Positions 21,982-29,741 are shown, counted from the first letter of the stretch. The stretch: 29,741 nucleotides of DNA from CAYJRR01 sp964372275 [NCBI: uncultured bacterium] (GCA_964372275.1 CAYJRR010000055.1:1-29741), one strand, 5' to 3'. Notes: a model not told the origin generated them from the sequence alone. Made by a program: numbers and translations.

Positions 21982-23187
21982 ATGTCCGCGAACCGACTCG
22001 TGACCGTCCTGTGGCTCGGCGCGCTCTCCGCCTGCAACGGCCTGACCCCGCCCGGCCTGATCGTGGGCGATGACGACGACGATGACGGAGGCGGCGGCAA
22101 CGGCAACGGCGCGTGCCACGCGATCTACGACCCGGCGCGGTTTCCGACGTTCGAAGTGGAGATCTCCTCCGGCGAGCTCGCCGCCTTGCAGGACGAGTTC
22201 ACCAACTGGCAGCAACGCGAGATCGATGGCCTCCCGCTCAAGCCCTACCACCCGGTCGTCTTCCGCTACCAGGGAGAGTCCTACCCGGACGCCCGGATGC
22301 GGCTCAAAGGGAACCCCTGCTGCTCCTGGTCGGGGAACAAGATGCAGTTCGTCATCTCCTTCAACGAGGTGAATCCGGAGGGGCGGTTCCGGGGGCTGCG
22401 GAAGCTGGCGCTCGACGCGCCGCCGTACGACGCGAGCCTCCTCCACGACCGCCTCGCGTACAGCGTCCTGCGCGATGCCGGACTCCCGGCCGCGTGCGCC
22501 AACAGCGCCAGGCTCGAGATCAACGGCGAGCTCTACGGCGTGTATTCGAACATCGAGTTCCTGAACAAGGATTTCCTGAAGCGGAACTTCCCCGGCAAGG
22601 CGGGGGGGACGCTCTACAAGTACGGCTTCGAGCCGGTCACCAACGAGGAGACCTACGAAGCCGGCCGGCGGGACGCTTTCTGGGCGGCCGCCGATCTCGC
22701 CGAGCTGGACGGGTTGGCCGACCTCGATCGGATCGTCCGGGAGTGGGCGGGGGAGGCGGTGCTGCCGCACGCCGACGGGTTCTGGGCCGGATCGGGGAAC
22801 TTCTACCTCTACGATCACCCGACGCGCGGGTTCCAGTTCGTGCCGTGGGATCTCGACTATTCGTTCGAGCTCGCGCCGGTCGGCGTCGACCCCTTCGCCT
22901 ACACCGTGGAGTGGGGATCGGCACCACCGATGATCGAGATGGTCTTCGCCGACGCCGGTTGGAGGGCGCGCTTCGTCGACGCCGTCGCGGCGGTGCGCGC
23001 GGAGTACGATCCGCAGACGCTCCAGGCGCGGATCGATGCCTGGTCGGCGCAGATCGACACGAGCCTTCGCGCCGATCCGAACAAGCCGTTCAGCGACGAG
23101 GAACACGGCGCGGCGGTCGCGTCGCTGCGCGCCTACGTCGGTGACCGGGCGGCGTTCCTCGACGAGTGGATCGCCGCCAATCGGTGA
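21982..23187 (+). CDS. CotH-kinase family lipoprotein (second of two paralogues)
   Basis: The predicted protein has 401 residues. AAGGA six bases before the ATG fits a ribosome site. The lipobox LSAC gives Cys18. A run of six Asp (residues 30-35) and a Gly/Asn linker separate the anchor from the kinase domain. That domain shows DARMRLKGNPCCSWSGNKMQF, GLRKLALDAPPYDASLLHDR, ANSARLEINGELYGVYSNIE and FVPWDLDYSFEL (WDLD at 289-292). It is clearly homologous to the CotH at 15744-16940 over its full length, including GLPLKPYHP and the CC pair, but has a shorter RYQGESYPDAR loop. It ends the VTC/DUF4956 operon. The target could be an envelope protein or small molecule using ATP, or another phosphate donor. 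Confidence 0.92.
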   Translation: MSANRLVTVLWLGALSACNGLTPPGLIVGDDDDDDGGGGNGNGACHAIYDPARFPTFEVEISSGELAALQDEFTNWQQREIDGLPLKPYHPVVFRYQGESYPDARMRLKGNPCCSWSGNKMQFVISFNEVNPEGRFRGLRKLALDAPPYDASLLHDRLAYSVLRDAGLPAACANSARLEINGELYGVYSNIEFLNKDFLKRNFPGKAGGTLYKYGFEPVTNEETYEAGRRDAFWAAADLAELDGLADLDRIVREWAGEAVLPHADGFWAGSGNFYLYDHPTRGFQFVPWDLDYSFELAPVGVDPFAYTVEWGSAPPMIEMVFADAGWRARFVDAVAAVRAEYDPQTLQARIDAWSAQIDTSLRADPNKPFSDEEHGAAVASLRAYVGDRAAFLDEWIAANR

Positions 23188-23217
23188 GGGTCCCGCCGGC
23201 GGCGGAAGAGTCCATGG

Positions 23218-23223
23218 TATCGT
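23218..23223 (+). promoter_or_regulatory. Possible -10 box of a leaderless lipoprotein gene
   Basis: TATCGT is followed by seven bases and the ATG at 23231, with no Shine-Dalgarno. Spacing matches the leaderless pattern seen at four other genes in the window. No -35 box is clear. Confidence 0.3.
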
Positions 23224-23230
23224 TTCGTCC

Positions 23231-23704
23231 ATGGGTGTCCGGTCGAGGGGAATTCGCGCGGTCGCCGGTTGGGCGGTCCTGGCGGTGGCCGGATGCGGAG
23301 CGATCGATCGAACGATCGTCAATCCGGTCGACGTGGCGAAGACCCCGCCGGGGTTCTTCGTCACGCGTGGCGATATCGCGCGAGAGCTGTACGAGCCGGT
23401 CGCGGTGCTGCACGGGGAGCGGCGGGGCGTCTACTGGATCGGCATGGTGCCGGTCCTCCGCTCGCGGATCTCCGACGCGATCGAAAAGGGGCTGGTCCGC
23501 GAAGCGCAGAAGCTCGGCGCCGACGGACTGATCCAGATCGAGACGTCCCACCAGCTGCTACCGCCGTTCCCTTACTCGATCGTGACGCTGGGGTTCATGG
23601 CCCGCATCGTCCACGTCGACGCGCTGGCGGTGAAGATGAAGCGTCCCGCCGGCGGTCAGGGGCAGGCGAGCGGTCCGGCCGCGAGCGTCACCGTCACGCC
23701 GTAG
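23231..23704 (+). CDS. Small lipoprotein of unknown function
   Basis: The predicted protein has 157 residues. The lipobox VAGC gives Cys22 as the lipid anchor. The mature part contains VNPVDVAKTPPGFFVTRGDI, then a compact domain with MVPVLRSRISDAIEKGLVREAQKLGADGLIQIET. The helix with GADG-x-I resembles domains of small heavy-metal-binding or TRL-like proteins, but I cannot assign a family. The tail after RIVHVDALAVKMK is Gly/Ala-rich. It starts 43 bases after the second CotH gene, with its own possible promoter. Its last 49 bases overlap the convergent lipoprotein gene at 23656. Confidence 0.65.
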   Translation: MGVRSRGIRAVAGWAVLAVAGCGAIDRTIVNPVDVAKTPPGFFVTRGDIARELYEPVAVLHGERRGVYWIGMVPVLRSRISDAIEKGLVREAQKLGADGLIQIETSHQLLPPFPYSIVTLGFMARIVHVDALAVKMKRPAGGQGQASGPAASVTVTP

Positions 23705-24690
23705 TCGATCGGATAGACGACCGGCCAGGAGAGAGCGGGCCTGGGACCGCGCAGCATCCGGTCGATCATGGCGCTGCCGTCGAACAGGGTCAGGTCGACC
23801 GCGCCGTCGGCGGGGAGGGCGAACGTCTGGCACGGCAACCAGCCGGTCGCGAACGGTACCCCGTCTGGCGCCTGGTAGAGGAAGACCCTCGGATGGCCGT
23901 ACCAGGTCGATCCGCCGTAGCCGGGCTGCGGCGGGAACTCGCCGGTCACCTGGACGCGGACCGTTCCGCCGGCCGTCCCCCCGTCGATCCGAAACCGCCC
24001 GAAGTCGTCGGCGTCGGCGAGCTGGCGGATGGCGGATGGGACGCCGTTCGCCAGCGGCACGATGGCGCTCTCCTCGATCGCGAACCCGCCGTCGAGGAGG
24101 TGATCGACGCCCCGGTCGTGCAGCACGACGTCGTAGGGGCCGGGTGCGGCGTAGAGGTCGGCCTGCAGGAAGAACGAGGCCCGGGTCGGTCCCTCGAGGA
24201 AGAGGTTGTAGAAGCCGGCGACGCCCGCTTCGCTCGAGTAGTAGAGGCTCGGCAGCCAGGAGGTCTCCCGACCCTCGACGTCGAAGTAGTCGAGGGCACC
24301 CTGCCGGAAGGGACGGCTCGTCACCCGCACCCGCGGCACGATCTCGATCGCCGCGAGGCCCGAGACGCGCTCGTCGCCGGAGGCGATCACGAGGTCGACG
24401 CGGCCGGGGGATGCTCCGGCCGGCGCGCGAACCGTGAGCGCCATCTGCTCCGGCCCGGCGACCCGCGGCTCGCCGACCGGCTCCAGGACGTCGCCGACGT
24501 CGACCACCGTCTCCCCCTCACGCCAGTGTGTGAACGAACCGAGGACCCGGATCTCCGCCTCCAGACCGGCGACGATCTGGCGAGGTTCGATCGACACGAT
24601 CGACGGGGGCGGTTCCGAGGTCGTGGGCGCGGACCCGCAGGCCGGGAGCGCGCCGAGCGCCATGCCGATCGCGGCGGAGCGCAGTGTCAT
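23656..24690 (-). CDS. Lipoprotein of a four-paralogue operon, type A (fourth gene)
   Basis: The predicted protein has 344 residues. The ATG overlaps the stop of the preceding gene (ATGA). The lipobox LPAC gives Cys18. An N-terminal Ig/IPT-TIG-like strand segment (IVSIEPRQIVAGLEAEIRVL, GSFTHW) is followed by a middle domain with SWLPS, then the shared motif LQADLYAAPGPYDVVLHDRG. The C-terminal beta domain ends VVYPIDYGVTVT. It is most similar to the first gene of the operon (27298-28407): both have VEP/IEP-x-x-(I/L)VAG and PIDY. Two Cys near the end (WLPCQ and LACP) might form a disulfide. No family or function is recognised. It probably lies on the outer or inner membrane facing the periplasm or outside. 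Confidence 0.75.
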   Translation of the reverse strand: MTLRSAAIGMALGALPACGSAPTTSEPPPSIVSIEPRQIVAGLEAEIRVLGSFTHWREGETVVDVGDVLEPVGEPRVAGPEQMALTVRAPAGASPGRVDLVIASGDERVSGLAAIEIVPRVRVTSRPFRQGALDYFDVEGRETSWLPSLYYSSEAGVAGFYNLFLEGPTRASFFLQADLYAAPGPYDVVLHDRGVDHLLDGGFAIEESAIVPLANGVPSAIRQLADADDFGRFRIDGGTAGGTVRVQVTGEFPPQPGYGGSTWYGHPRVFLYQAPDGVPFATGWLPCQTFALPADGAVDLTLFDGSAMIDRMLRGPRPALSWPVVYPIDYGVTVTLAAGPLACP

Positions 24691-26366
24691 TGCGTCTCCA
24701 AGGAGAGCATCCATCCGTGGAGGGTGCGGTCCGGTCCGCCCCAGATGGCGTGCTCGCTCAATCGAAGCGTCCAGGTCCCGTTCGGGTCCTTGCCGCCGAA
24801 GACCGCGTCGAGGTCGGAGGCGGCCGGCGTCACGTCGGGCCAGACGGTCCGGTAGTCGGCCACCTGCCGCGTGTAGTCGAACTCCTGGACGATCGCCTCG
24901 GTCCCGTCGGGCGCGATCAGGGTCACGCGCGTGACGCCGCGGAAGCCGTGCTCCAGGTCCAGTCCGAGGTGGACACGGGAGATCGTCCCGGCGATCCCCC
25001 CGACGGTCATCGTGCGGGAGAAGGTCTCGTTTCCGGAAAAGGTGACGAGCGGCGGATAGGCGATCGCCAATCCGTCGTCGACCACGTGCGTCCCCGGGAT
25101 CGCGTCGATCCCGGTCGTGAGGTCGAACCCGCCTCCATCGCCGCCCTCCGCTTCCGAGACGACCGCGAGCCAGATCCCCTCGCCACGGAGCACCTGGCGG
25201 ACGGTCGACGACCCGCCATCCGGGGATTCGGTCCGTGCGCGCACCGTCATGGTGGCGGGATCGAGCAGGTCGACCGCCGGCGCGAGCGCCGACGCCCCGG
25301 ACTCCGACGAGGCGGTCACCGACAGCACGCTCCACCGCGGGCCGGCATCGCCGATCGCGAAGGCGCCGATCGCCCCCGCCCCCAGCCCCAGGTCCGAGGC
25401 GCCGTCGCCGGCGGCGAGCGGCGTGACCGCGGTCTGCTCCACGTGCAGCGAGTAGGGGAGCGGCGAGGCGCCGAAGACGTAGAAGCTCGGATCGCGCACC
25501 ACCAGGTAGAGATCCTCGGGGGAATCGGCCCAGTCGAACCAATCCCCGTCTTCGAGGAGCTCGTGGACGTACCGGCCGTCGGACGGACGGTAGATCTCGG
25601 TCCAGGCGTAGAGCTGCGGGTTCTCGAGTCGGACCCGCGTCAGCGGGACGCCTGCCGCGGGGACGTGGAAGACGTGGAACTCGCCCCAGAGGTCGATCTC
25701 GTCCTGGGCCGTCGCCCCCGACGGAAGCGATCGGACCTCGACCGGAACGACGGTCAGGGCCCCCCGCGCCGTCTCCCGTGCGCCGCCGCTGGTGAGCGCG
25801 ACATCGCGCGCCCCGGGCTCGGCGAAGAGGTCGACCTTGAGCAGGACTTCGGCGTCGTCCTCGTCGACGACGTAGACGCCGAGCACCAACGCCCCCTCGA
25901 TCGCCGCGTCGGCGCCGAACGACGACCAACGCGTTCCGCGTCCGTGGAGGCGAAGCAGGTTCAGCTCCCCCTGGGCGAGCTCGGTCGTGTCGAATGCGAA
26001 CGGCGGCGCCACCTCGAACGATCCGTCGAGGCGAAGCTCGAGCGAGCCCTGTCGTAGGACGACGTCGCGGGCCCCGTAGGCCGCGTCCTCCGCGGCGGTG
26101 AGCTCGACGGCGATCGAGACCGGACTGGCGACGGTCGCCACCGCGGTGAGCCCGTCGCCGAAGTCGGCGGCGATCGGCCGGGAGGGGTCGAAGTCGGCGA
26201 GCTCGGCGGTGATCCGAACCGACGTCTGGCGGCCGGGGGCGATCCAGTTGGGCTCGACGTCGCGCAGGCGAGGCGCGAGCCCCTCGCCGTCGCCGCCGCA
26301 ACCGGCGGCGACGGCGACGAACGAGGCCGCCGCGACGATCCGCGTACGCCGGTGGCCCGCGCTCAC
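24687..26366 (-). CDS. Lipoprotein of a four-paralogue operon, type B, with a C-terminal P-domain-like module (third gene)
   Basis: The predicted protein has 559 residues. The GTG overlaps the previous gene's stop (GTGA). The lipobox VAAGC gives Cys23. The N-terminal part matches type B: LRDVEPNWIAPGRQTSVRI, ADFGDGLTAVATV, LLRLHGRGTRWSSFG and the shared LKVDLFAEPGARDVALTSGG. The middle is a beta domain (LYAWTEIYRPSDGRYVHELL). The last 120 residues resemble the proprotein-convertase P-domain: SRTMTVGGIAGTISRVHLGL, GVTRVTLIAPDGTEAIV and DPNGTWTLRLSEHAI followed by LHGWMLSLE. P-domains normally follow subtilisin-like proteases, but no protease motif is present, so this is a binding use. The paralogue at 26363 lacks this module. 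Confidence 0.78.
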   Translation of the reverse strand: MSAGHRRTRIVAAASFVAVAAGCGGDGEGLAPRLRDVEPNWIAPGRQTSVRITAELADFDPSRPIAADFGDGLTAVATVASPVSIAVELTAAEDAAYGARDVVLRQGSLELRLDGSFEVAPPFAFDTTELAQGELNLLRLHGRGTRWSSFGADAAIEGALVLGVYVVDEDDAEVLLKVDLFAEPGARDVALTSGGARETARGALTVVPVEVRSLPSGATAQDEIDLWGEFHVFHVPAAGVPLTRVRLENPQLYAWTEIYRPSDGRYVHELLEDGDWFDWADSPEDLYLVVRDPSFYVFGASPLPYSLHVEQTAVTPLAAGDGASDLGLGAGAIGAFAIGDAGPRWSVLSVTASSESGASALAPAVDLLDPATMTVRARTESPDGGSSTVRQVLRGEGIWLAVVSEAEGGDGGGFDLTTGIDAIPGTHVVDDGLAIAYPPLVTFSGNETFSRTMTVGGIAGTISRVHLGLDLEHGFRGVTRVTLIAPDGTEAIVQEFDYTRQVADYRTVWPDVTPAASDLDAVFGGKDPNGTWTLRLSEHAIWGGPDRTLHGWMLSLETQ

Positions 26367-27301
26367 GTCGAGCCCTCGAAGGCGGCGCGTAGCTCGAACG
26401 CGTCGGCCGGCGTGGGGAACTGCGAGAGGTTGCGGACGACGAGCAGGTAGCGCGGATCGGTGGCCGGATCGAGAAGCACGCTCCCTTCCTCGAACGCCAG
26501 GAGCGGCGTGCGCCCGTCCGTTTCGCGGAAGACCTGGACGACGAAATCGTCGAAGCTGGCGGACGCGTCGAGGCGCGCCCGCGGGACGCCGGAAAAGAGA
26601 CGGTAGACGCGGAATGCCAGCCACCCCCCGATCTCCCCGGCGACGGTGTCGCCGAGCGCGATCGACTCGATCGCGACCGGCTCGATCGTGTAGGCCTCGC
26701 GCACCGATTCGGTCGCCTGGACGGTTGTGACGGTGACGTCGCGCGGACCGGGGGCGGCGAACAGGTCGACCTGCACGATCGCCACCGCCTCGTCGTCGCC
26801 GAGGATCGACGCCTGGAGCACGGACGTTCCGGGTCCGAAGTCAAAGGTCGGGCCGTAGGGGGACCACACCGTGCCGCGGCCGAACAGGTGGACGTAGGCG
26901 ATCTCCCCCTGGCGGAGCCGGCCGTACTCGACGTCGAAGGGGGGGACGACCTCGAAGTAGCGGTCGAGGGTAAGGCGACGTTCGTCCTGGGTGACGACGA
27001 CCGTTCGGAGTCCCAGCGCCGCGACGGAGTCGACCGCCGCGTGCACCCGAACCAGGTCCGAACCGAGCGCCACGGCGGTGGTCGCAATGCCGTCCCCCAG
27101 ATCGACGACGACCTCCTTCGACGGATCGAAATCGGCGTATCGGGCGGTGACGACGATCTCGGTGACGCGTCCGGCGACGGCGGAGCGCGGCTCGACGTCG
27201 GCCAGACGCGCGTCGAGCTCGAAGGGGGCGGGACCGCCGCAGCCGGCCAGCGCCACCAGCGCCGGCAGCCATGCCGGCGTCCTCGCGTGTCGTCCGGTCA
27301 C
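26363..27301 (-). CDS. Lipoprotein of a four-paralogue operon, type B (second gene)
   Basis: The predicted protein has 312 residues. The GTG at 27301 overlaps the stop of the first operon gene (GTGA) and gives a lipoprotein signal with LAGC (Cys21). It aligns along its length with the N-terminal half of the next gene. Matching segments are LADVEPRSAVAGRVTEIVV, VDLGDGIATTAVAL, YFEVVPPFDVEYGRLRQGEI, VHLFGRGTVWSPYG and VQVDLFAAPGPRDVTVTTVQ. The C-terminal region (GWLAFRVYRLFSGVPRARLD, DDFVVQVFRETDGRTPLL, RYLLVVRNLSQF) resembles a bacterial pre-peptidase or P-domain-like beta fold, but I cannot name it. No catalytic residues are evident. It is probably made from the same transcript as its three relatives. 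Confidence 0.75.
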   Translation of the reverse strand: MTGRHARTPAWLPALVALAGCGGPAPFELDARLADVEPRSAVAGRVTEIVVTARYADFDPSKEVVVDLGDGIATTAVALGSDLVRVHAAVDSVAALGLRTVVVTQDERRLTLDRYFEVVPPFDVEYGRLRQGEIAYVHLFGRGTVWSPYGPTFDFGPGTSVLQASILGDDEAVAIVQVDLFAAPGPRDVTVTTVQATESVREAYTIEPVAIESIALGDTVAGEIGGWLAFRVYRLFSGVPRARLDASASFDDFVVQVFRETDGRTPLLAFEEGSVLLDPATDPRYLLVVRNLSQFPTPADAFELRAAFEGST

Positions 27302-28407
27302 GGCCCCTCCCCGGCGCACGGAAGCGGCGCGTCGCCACGCGTGGCGGTGACGGCGTAGTCGATCGGGTAGTCGACTGGCGACCGGAGCGGCGCGGGGCCG
27401 GTCCAGTAGAAGGCGATGAACGCCGCGGCGTCGGAGACGACGAAGTGGAGGTCGCCCGCCTCGATCGCCTGGTGCGCGAAGCAGGTCTCGTATTCGTAGG
27501 CGGCCGGACGGAGACCGCCCGCCGACGCCGGATAGAGCTGGGTCATCGGTCCGCCGAGGATCTCCAGGGTGAGGACGCCGGCGAAGGTGACGAGCTGCGG
27601 CGGGAACGCCCCCTCGATCTCGATCGTCACCCACTCCCCCGCGGCGAGGCCGGGAACGCGGTAGAGATCGGTGTCGAGGTCGGCGAGGAGCGAATCGGCG
27701 TGCGGCGCGGCCGACTCCAGCGCGATCGCCGCGGGCGATTCGGCGATCGGCACGGCGGCGCGCGTGAGCTCGGTCCGCTCCTTGTGGACCACCGCGAGGT
27801 CGAAGCTCCCGGCCGGCGCGAACAGGTCGGCTTGAAGCATCGCGTGGGCGCGTTCCGAGTCCTCGACGTAGACGGCGAGCGAGGCGGCGACGAGCGAGGA
27901 GAGGAAACCGTCTTCCGTCGTCGACCCCGCGAACGCCGTCGCGAATCCGGGAAGCCAGGTCGTTCCGTGGCCGGTCAGCTCGAAGAAACCGATGCCGCCC
28001 GGCTTGAGCGGACCGCCGCGGACCTCCACCCGCGGAACGACCTCGAGCGCGGGATCGAGACGCAGGCGCGATCCGCCGGTCGTGACCTCGACGGCGCGCG
28101 GTCCGGCGTCGATCTCGGCCGCGACCTCGATCGGGACGAGCAGGTGCTCGGGGCTGGCGACGATCACCTCTCCGGCCGAGGAGATTCCGGGGCCGAGCGA
28201 GACGCGCGTGGCGCCCGACCAACGGGTGAAGCTCCCGGTGACGAGCAGCTCGTAGCGATGGCCGGCGACCAGTGTCGTCGGTTCGACCGATACCACCGCG
28301 GGGGCGGGGCTCCACGCCTCGGCGCAGCCGGCGAACGGCGCCGTCGCCAGCAGCACGCGGAGCGAGGCCCTCCGCCATCGCACCGTTCCACGTCGCTCGA
28401 CCGTCAT
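27298..28407 (-). CDS. Lipoprotein of a four-paralogue operon, type A (first gene)
   Basis: The predicted protein has 369 residues. The ATG at 28407 begins the operon. The lipobox FAGC gives Cys28. The N-terminal strand segment VVSVEPTTLVAGHRYELLVT and GSFTRWSG are typical of IPT/TIG-like folds. A middle domain has GFFELTGHGTTWLPGF, and the shared motif is LQADLFAPAGSFDLAVVHKE. The C-terminus carries VDYPIDYAVTAT and a final GDAPLPCAGEGP, like the LACP end of the fourth gene. It is divergent in sequence from the type B pair, but the overall order of segments is the same. It starts 80 bases from the E2 gene end; that gap shows TTGACC and GGAGG-like stretches but no firm promoter. Confidence 0.75.
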   Translation of the reverse strand: MTVERRGTVRWRRASLRVLLATAPFAGCAEAWSPAPAVVSVEPTTLVAGHRYELLVTGSFTRWSGATRVSLGPGISSAGEVIVASPEHLLVPIEVAAEIDAGPRAVEVTTGGSRLRLDPALEVVPRVEVRGGPLKPGGIGFFELTGHGTTWLPGFATAFAGSTTEDGFLSSLVAASLAVYVEDSERAHAMLQADLFAPAGSFDLAVVHKERTELTRAAVPIAESPAAIALESAAPHADSLLADLDTDLYRVPGLAAGEWVTIEIEGAFPPQLVTFAGVLTLEILGGPMTQLYPASAGGLRPAAYEYETCFAHQAIEAGDLHFVVSDAAAFIAFYWTGPAPLRSPVDYPIDYAVTATRGDAPLPCAGEGP

Positions 28408-28487
28408 GTCGCGCCGGGAACGCGGAGGCCGGCGAAAGGTAACGCCGGAAACGACGATTCAGCGCGCGGAGGTGATTGATCCTTCGG

Positions 28488-29687
28488 TCAAATCTCGAGG
28501 AGCATCCGCGCCGGCGTCTCGATCGTCTCCTTGACGCGTCGGAGGAACGTGACCGCGTCGCGGCCGTCGACCACGCGGTGGTCGTAGGTGAGCGCCACGT
28601 ACATCATCGGCCGGACCACCACCTGTCCGTCGCGCGCCACCGGGCGCGACTCGATCGCGTGCATGCCGAGGATCCCGGTCTGGGGCGGATTGACGATCGG
28701 CGTCGAGAGGAGGGAGCCGTAGACGCCGCCGTTGGTGATGGTGAAGGTGCCGCCCGTGAGCTCCTCGAGCGTGAGCCGGCCCCCGTCGGCGCGCGCGGCG
28801 AGGTCGGCGATCGCCCGTTCGACCTCGGCGAAGCTCAAGGTGTGCGCGTCGCGGAGAACCGGGACGACCAGACCTTTCGCGCTCCCCACCGCGATCCCGA
28901 CGTCGAAGTAGTTGCGATAGACGATCGAATCGCCGCGGATCTCGCCGTTCAGGGGCGGCACGAGCTTCAACGCGTCGACGCACGCCTTGACGAAAAAGCT
29001 CATGATGCCGAGTCGCACGCCGTAGCGCTGCTGGAACGGGTCGCGCATCTCCCGGCGGAGCGACTGGACGGCGCCCATGTCGATCTCATTGAAGGTGGTG
29101 AGGAGCGCGGCGTCGCGCTGGGCTCGGACCAGCCGCTCGGCGATGCGGCGGCGGATCAGGCTCATCGGCACGACCTCCTCCTCGCGCCCGTTCGGCCGCG
29201 GTGCCGGCGCGGGCGCCTCGTCGGCCGGCACGCCGCGATCGGCCTCCCGCGCGCGCGCCTCGTCCGGCGCCGCACCGGGGGGCGAAGGCGCGACGCGCTG
29301 GCGGAGGGCGCGACGCGCGGACGGGGAAACGCGCGCTTCGAACGCATGCGGCGCGTGCACCGGGGCCGGCGGGGTTTCCCGGGGCTGGGCCGGCGCGGCC
29401 TCCGCCGGCGGGCGCCGCGGGGCCTCCCCGGGCCGCGGCGCCTCTTCGCGCGCGCCGTCGAGGACGGCGATGACGTCGCCGACACGCGCGCGCTCCCCCG
29501 GACGCTTGCGGACCTCGGCGAGGACGCCGGCCTCCGGCGCGGGGATCTCGAGCGTCGCCTTCTCGGTCTCGATCGTGACGACCGGCTCGTCGCGTTCGAC
29601 CCGCGCCCCCTCCTTCTTGATCCAGTCGACGATCTCCACCTCGCGGATCGACTCCCCCAGCGACGGGACGCGCACCTCAATGGACAT
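28488..29687 (-). CDS. sucB: Dihydrolipoyllysine-residue succinyltransferase, E2 of 2-oxoglutarate dehydrogenase
   Basis: The predicted protein has 399 residues, usual for this enzyme. It transfers the succinyl group from the E1-bound intermediate through lipoyllysine to CoA, in the TCA cycle. The lipoyl domain runs from residue 1 to about 78, with the attachment site TEK (Lys43). The Pro/Ala-rich linker (about 79-172) should contain an E3/E1-binding domain, but only [11 protein letters not shown] (120-130) remains; the usual GTG-x-x-GR-x-x-x-x-D-V motif is missing. The catalytic acyltransferase domain starts near residue 175 ([12 protein letters not shown]), includes TTFNEIDM and [20 protein letters not shown], and has the active-site motif HRVVDG (His370, Asp374). 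The E1 tail probably lies just upstream. Confidence 0.92.
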   Translation of the reverse strand: MSIEVRVPSLGESIREVEIVDWIKKEGARVERDEPVVTIETEKATLEIPAPEAGVLAEVRKRPGERARVGDVIAVLDGAREEAPRPGEAPRRPPAEAAPAQPRETPPAPVHAPHAFEARVSPSARRALRQRVAPSPPGAAPDEARAREADRGVPADEAPAPAPRPNGREEEVVPMSLIRRRIAERLVRAQRDAALLTTFNEIDMGAVQSLRREMRDPFQQRYGVRLGIMSFFVKACVDALKLVPPLNGEIRGDSIVYRNYFDVGIAVGSAKGLVVPVLRDAHTLSFAEVERAIADLAARADGGRLTLEELTGGTFTITNGGVYGSLLSTPIVNPPQTGILGMHAIESRPVARDGQVVVRPMMYVALTYDHRVVDGRDAVTFLRRVKETIETPARMLLEI

Positions 29688-29741
29688 GCCGAGCCCCCAC
29701 CCGTTCGGGCCACTCCGTGAACGCGCTCTCGAGCAGCCGTT
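29677..29741 (-). CDS. C-terminal fragment of a preceding gene, perhaps 2-oxoglutarate dehydrogenase E1
   Basis: On the minus strand a frame is open from the window edge to TGA at 29679-29677, reading [20 protein letters not shown]. It overlaps the E2 start by 11 bases. E1 (sucA) normally precedes E2 and often ends in a Leu/Ala/Phe-rich helix, so this may be its end. The other two frames are also open over so short a stretch, so the call rests on context. Confidence 0.3.
   Translation of the reverse strand, partial: RLLESAFTEWPERVGARHVH

Noticed and set aside
24684-26057. Plus-strand frame of 457 codons opposite the third lipoprotein gene
   Set aside because: The minus-strand protein has a lipobox, P-domain motifs and clear paralogues; the plus-strand product has none.

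Overview
The window is very GC-rich (about 70% by eye) and densely coded on both strands. Many junctions overlap by 1-4 bases (ATGA, GTGA or TGATG), and only one gap exceeds 300 bases. The host is a diderm (Gram-negative type) bacterium: there are at least nine lipoprotein signal peptides, several predicted outer-membrane barrels, a periplasmic cytochrome c and an OmpA-like protein. Several small conserved proteins recall families I associate with Myxococcota/Desulfobacterota-type genomes, but the phylum cannot be fixed from this sequence. I saw no tRNA, rRNA, CRISPR array, insertion sequence or phage gene.

Layout. 1-3994 (+): the 3' part of rarA, then a TPR/membrane protein and a large protein of carboxypeptidase-regulatory-like repeats ending in a PDZ domain. 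4002-7466 (-): a c-type cytochrome overlapping a barrel/OmpA-like protein, a PaaI-type thioesterase and a small membrane protein. 7594-9063 (+): a DUF2135/YfaP-like lipoprotein. 9100-10384 (-): a gene of unknown function downstream of purE. 10437-14332 (+): a small conserved protein, a GH13 alpha-amylase-family enzyme, a lipoprotein of the endonuclease/exonuclease/phosphatase fold and a barrel-like protein. 14336-15846: a UdgX-type uracil-DNA glycosylase head-to-head with a DUF72 (YecE-like) gene.

15744-23187 is the most coherent accessory block. Two paralogous CotH-kinase lipoproteins flank a rhodanese gene with an in-frame UGA, a VTC-domain (polyphosphate polymerase-like) protein, a porin-like protein, a thymidylate-kinase-like protein with a repeat domain, and a DUF4956 membrane protein. 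VTC, DUF4956 and CotH genes recur together in bacteria. The porin and the kinase-repeat protein are translationally coupled to them here, so the set probably acts as one envelope-associated system, perhaps handling phosphate or polyphosphate (inference).

23656-28407 (-) is a four-gene operon of paralogous lipoproteins in the order A'-B'-B-A, every junction overlapping by 4 bases. No function is known to me. 28488-29741 (-) is the E2 subunit of 2-oxoglutarate dehydrogenase, probably preceded by the tail of E1.

The observations most worth checking are: (1) the rhodanese whose UGA replaces a conserved Cys and is followed by a SECIS-like hairpin at the right distance, so either a selenoprotein or a fresh nonsense mutation; (2) the VTC/porin/kinase-repeat/DUF4956/CotH cluster; and (3) the four-paralogue lipoprotein operon.
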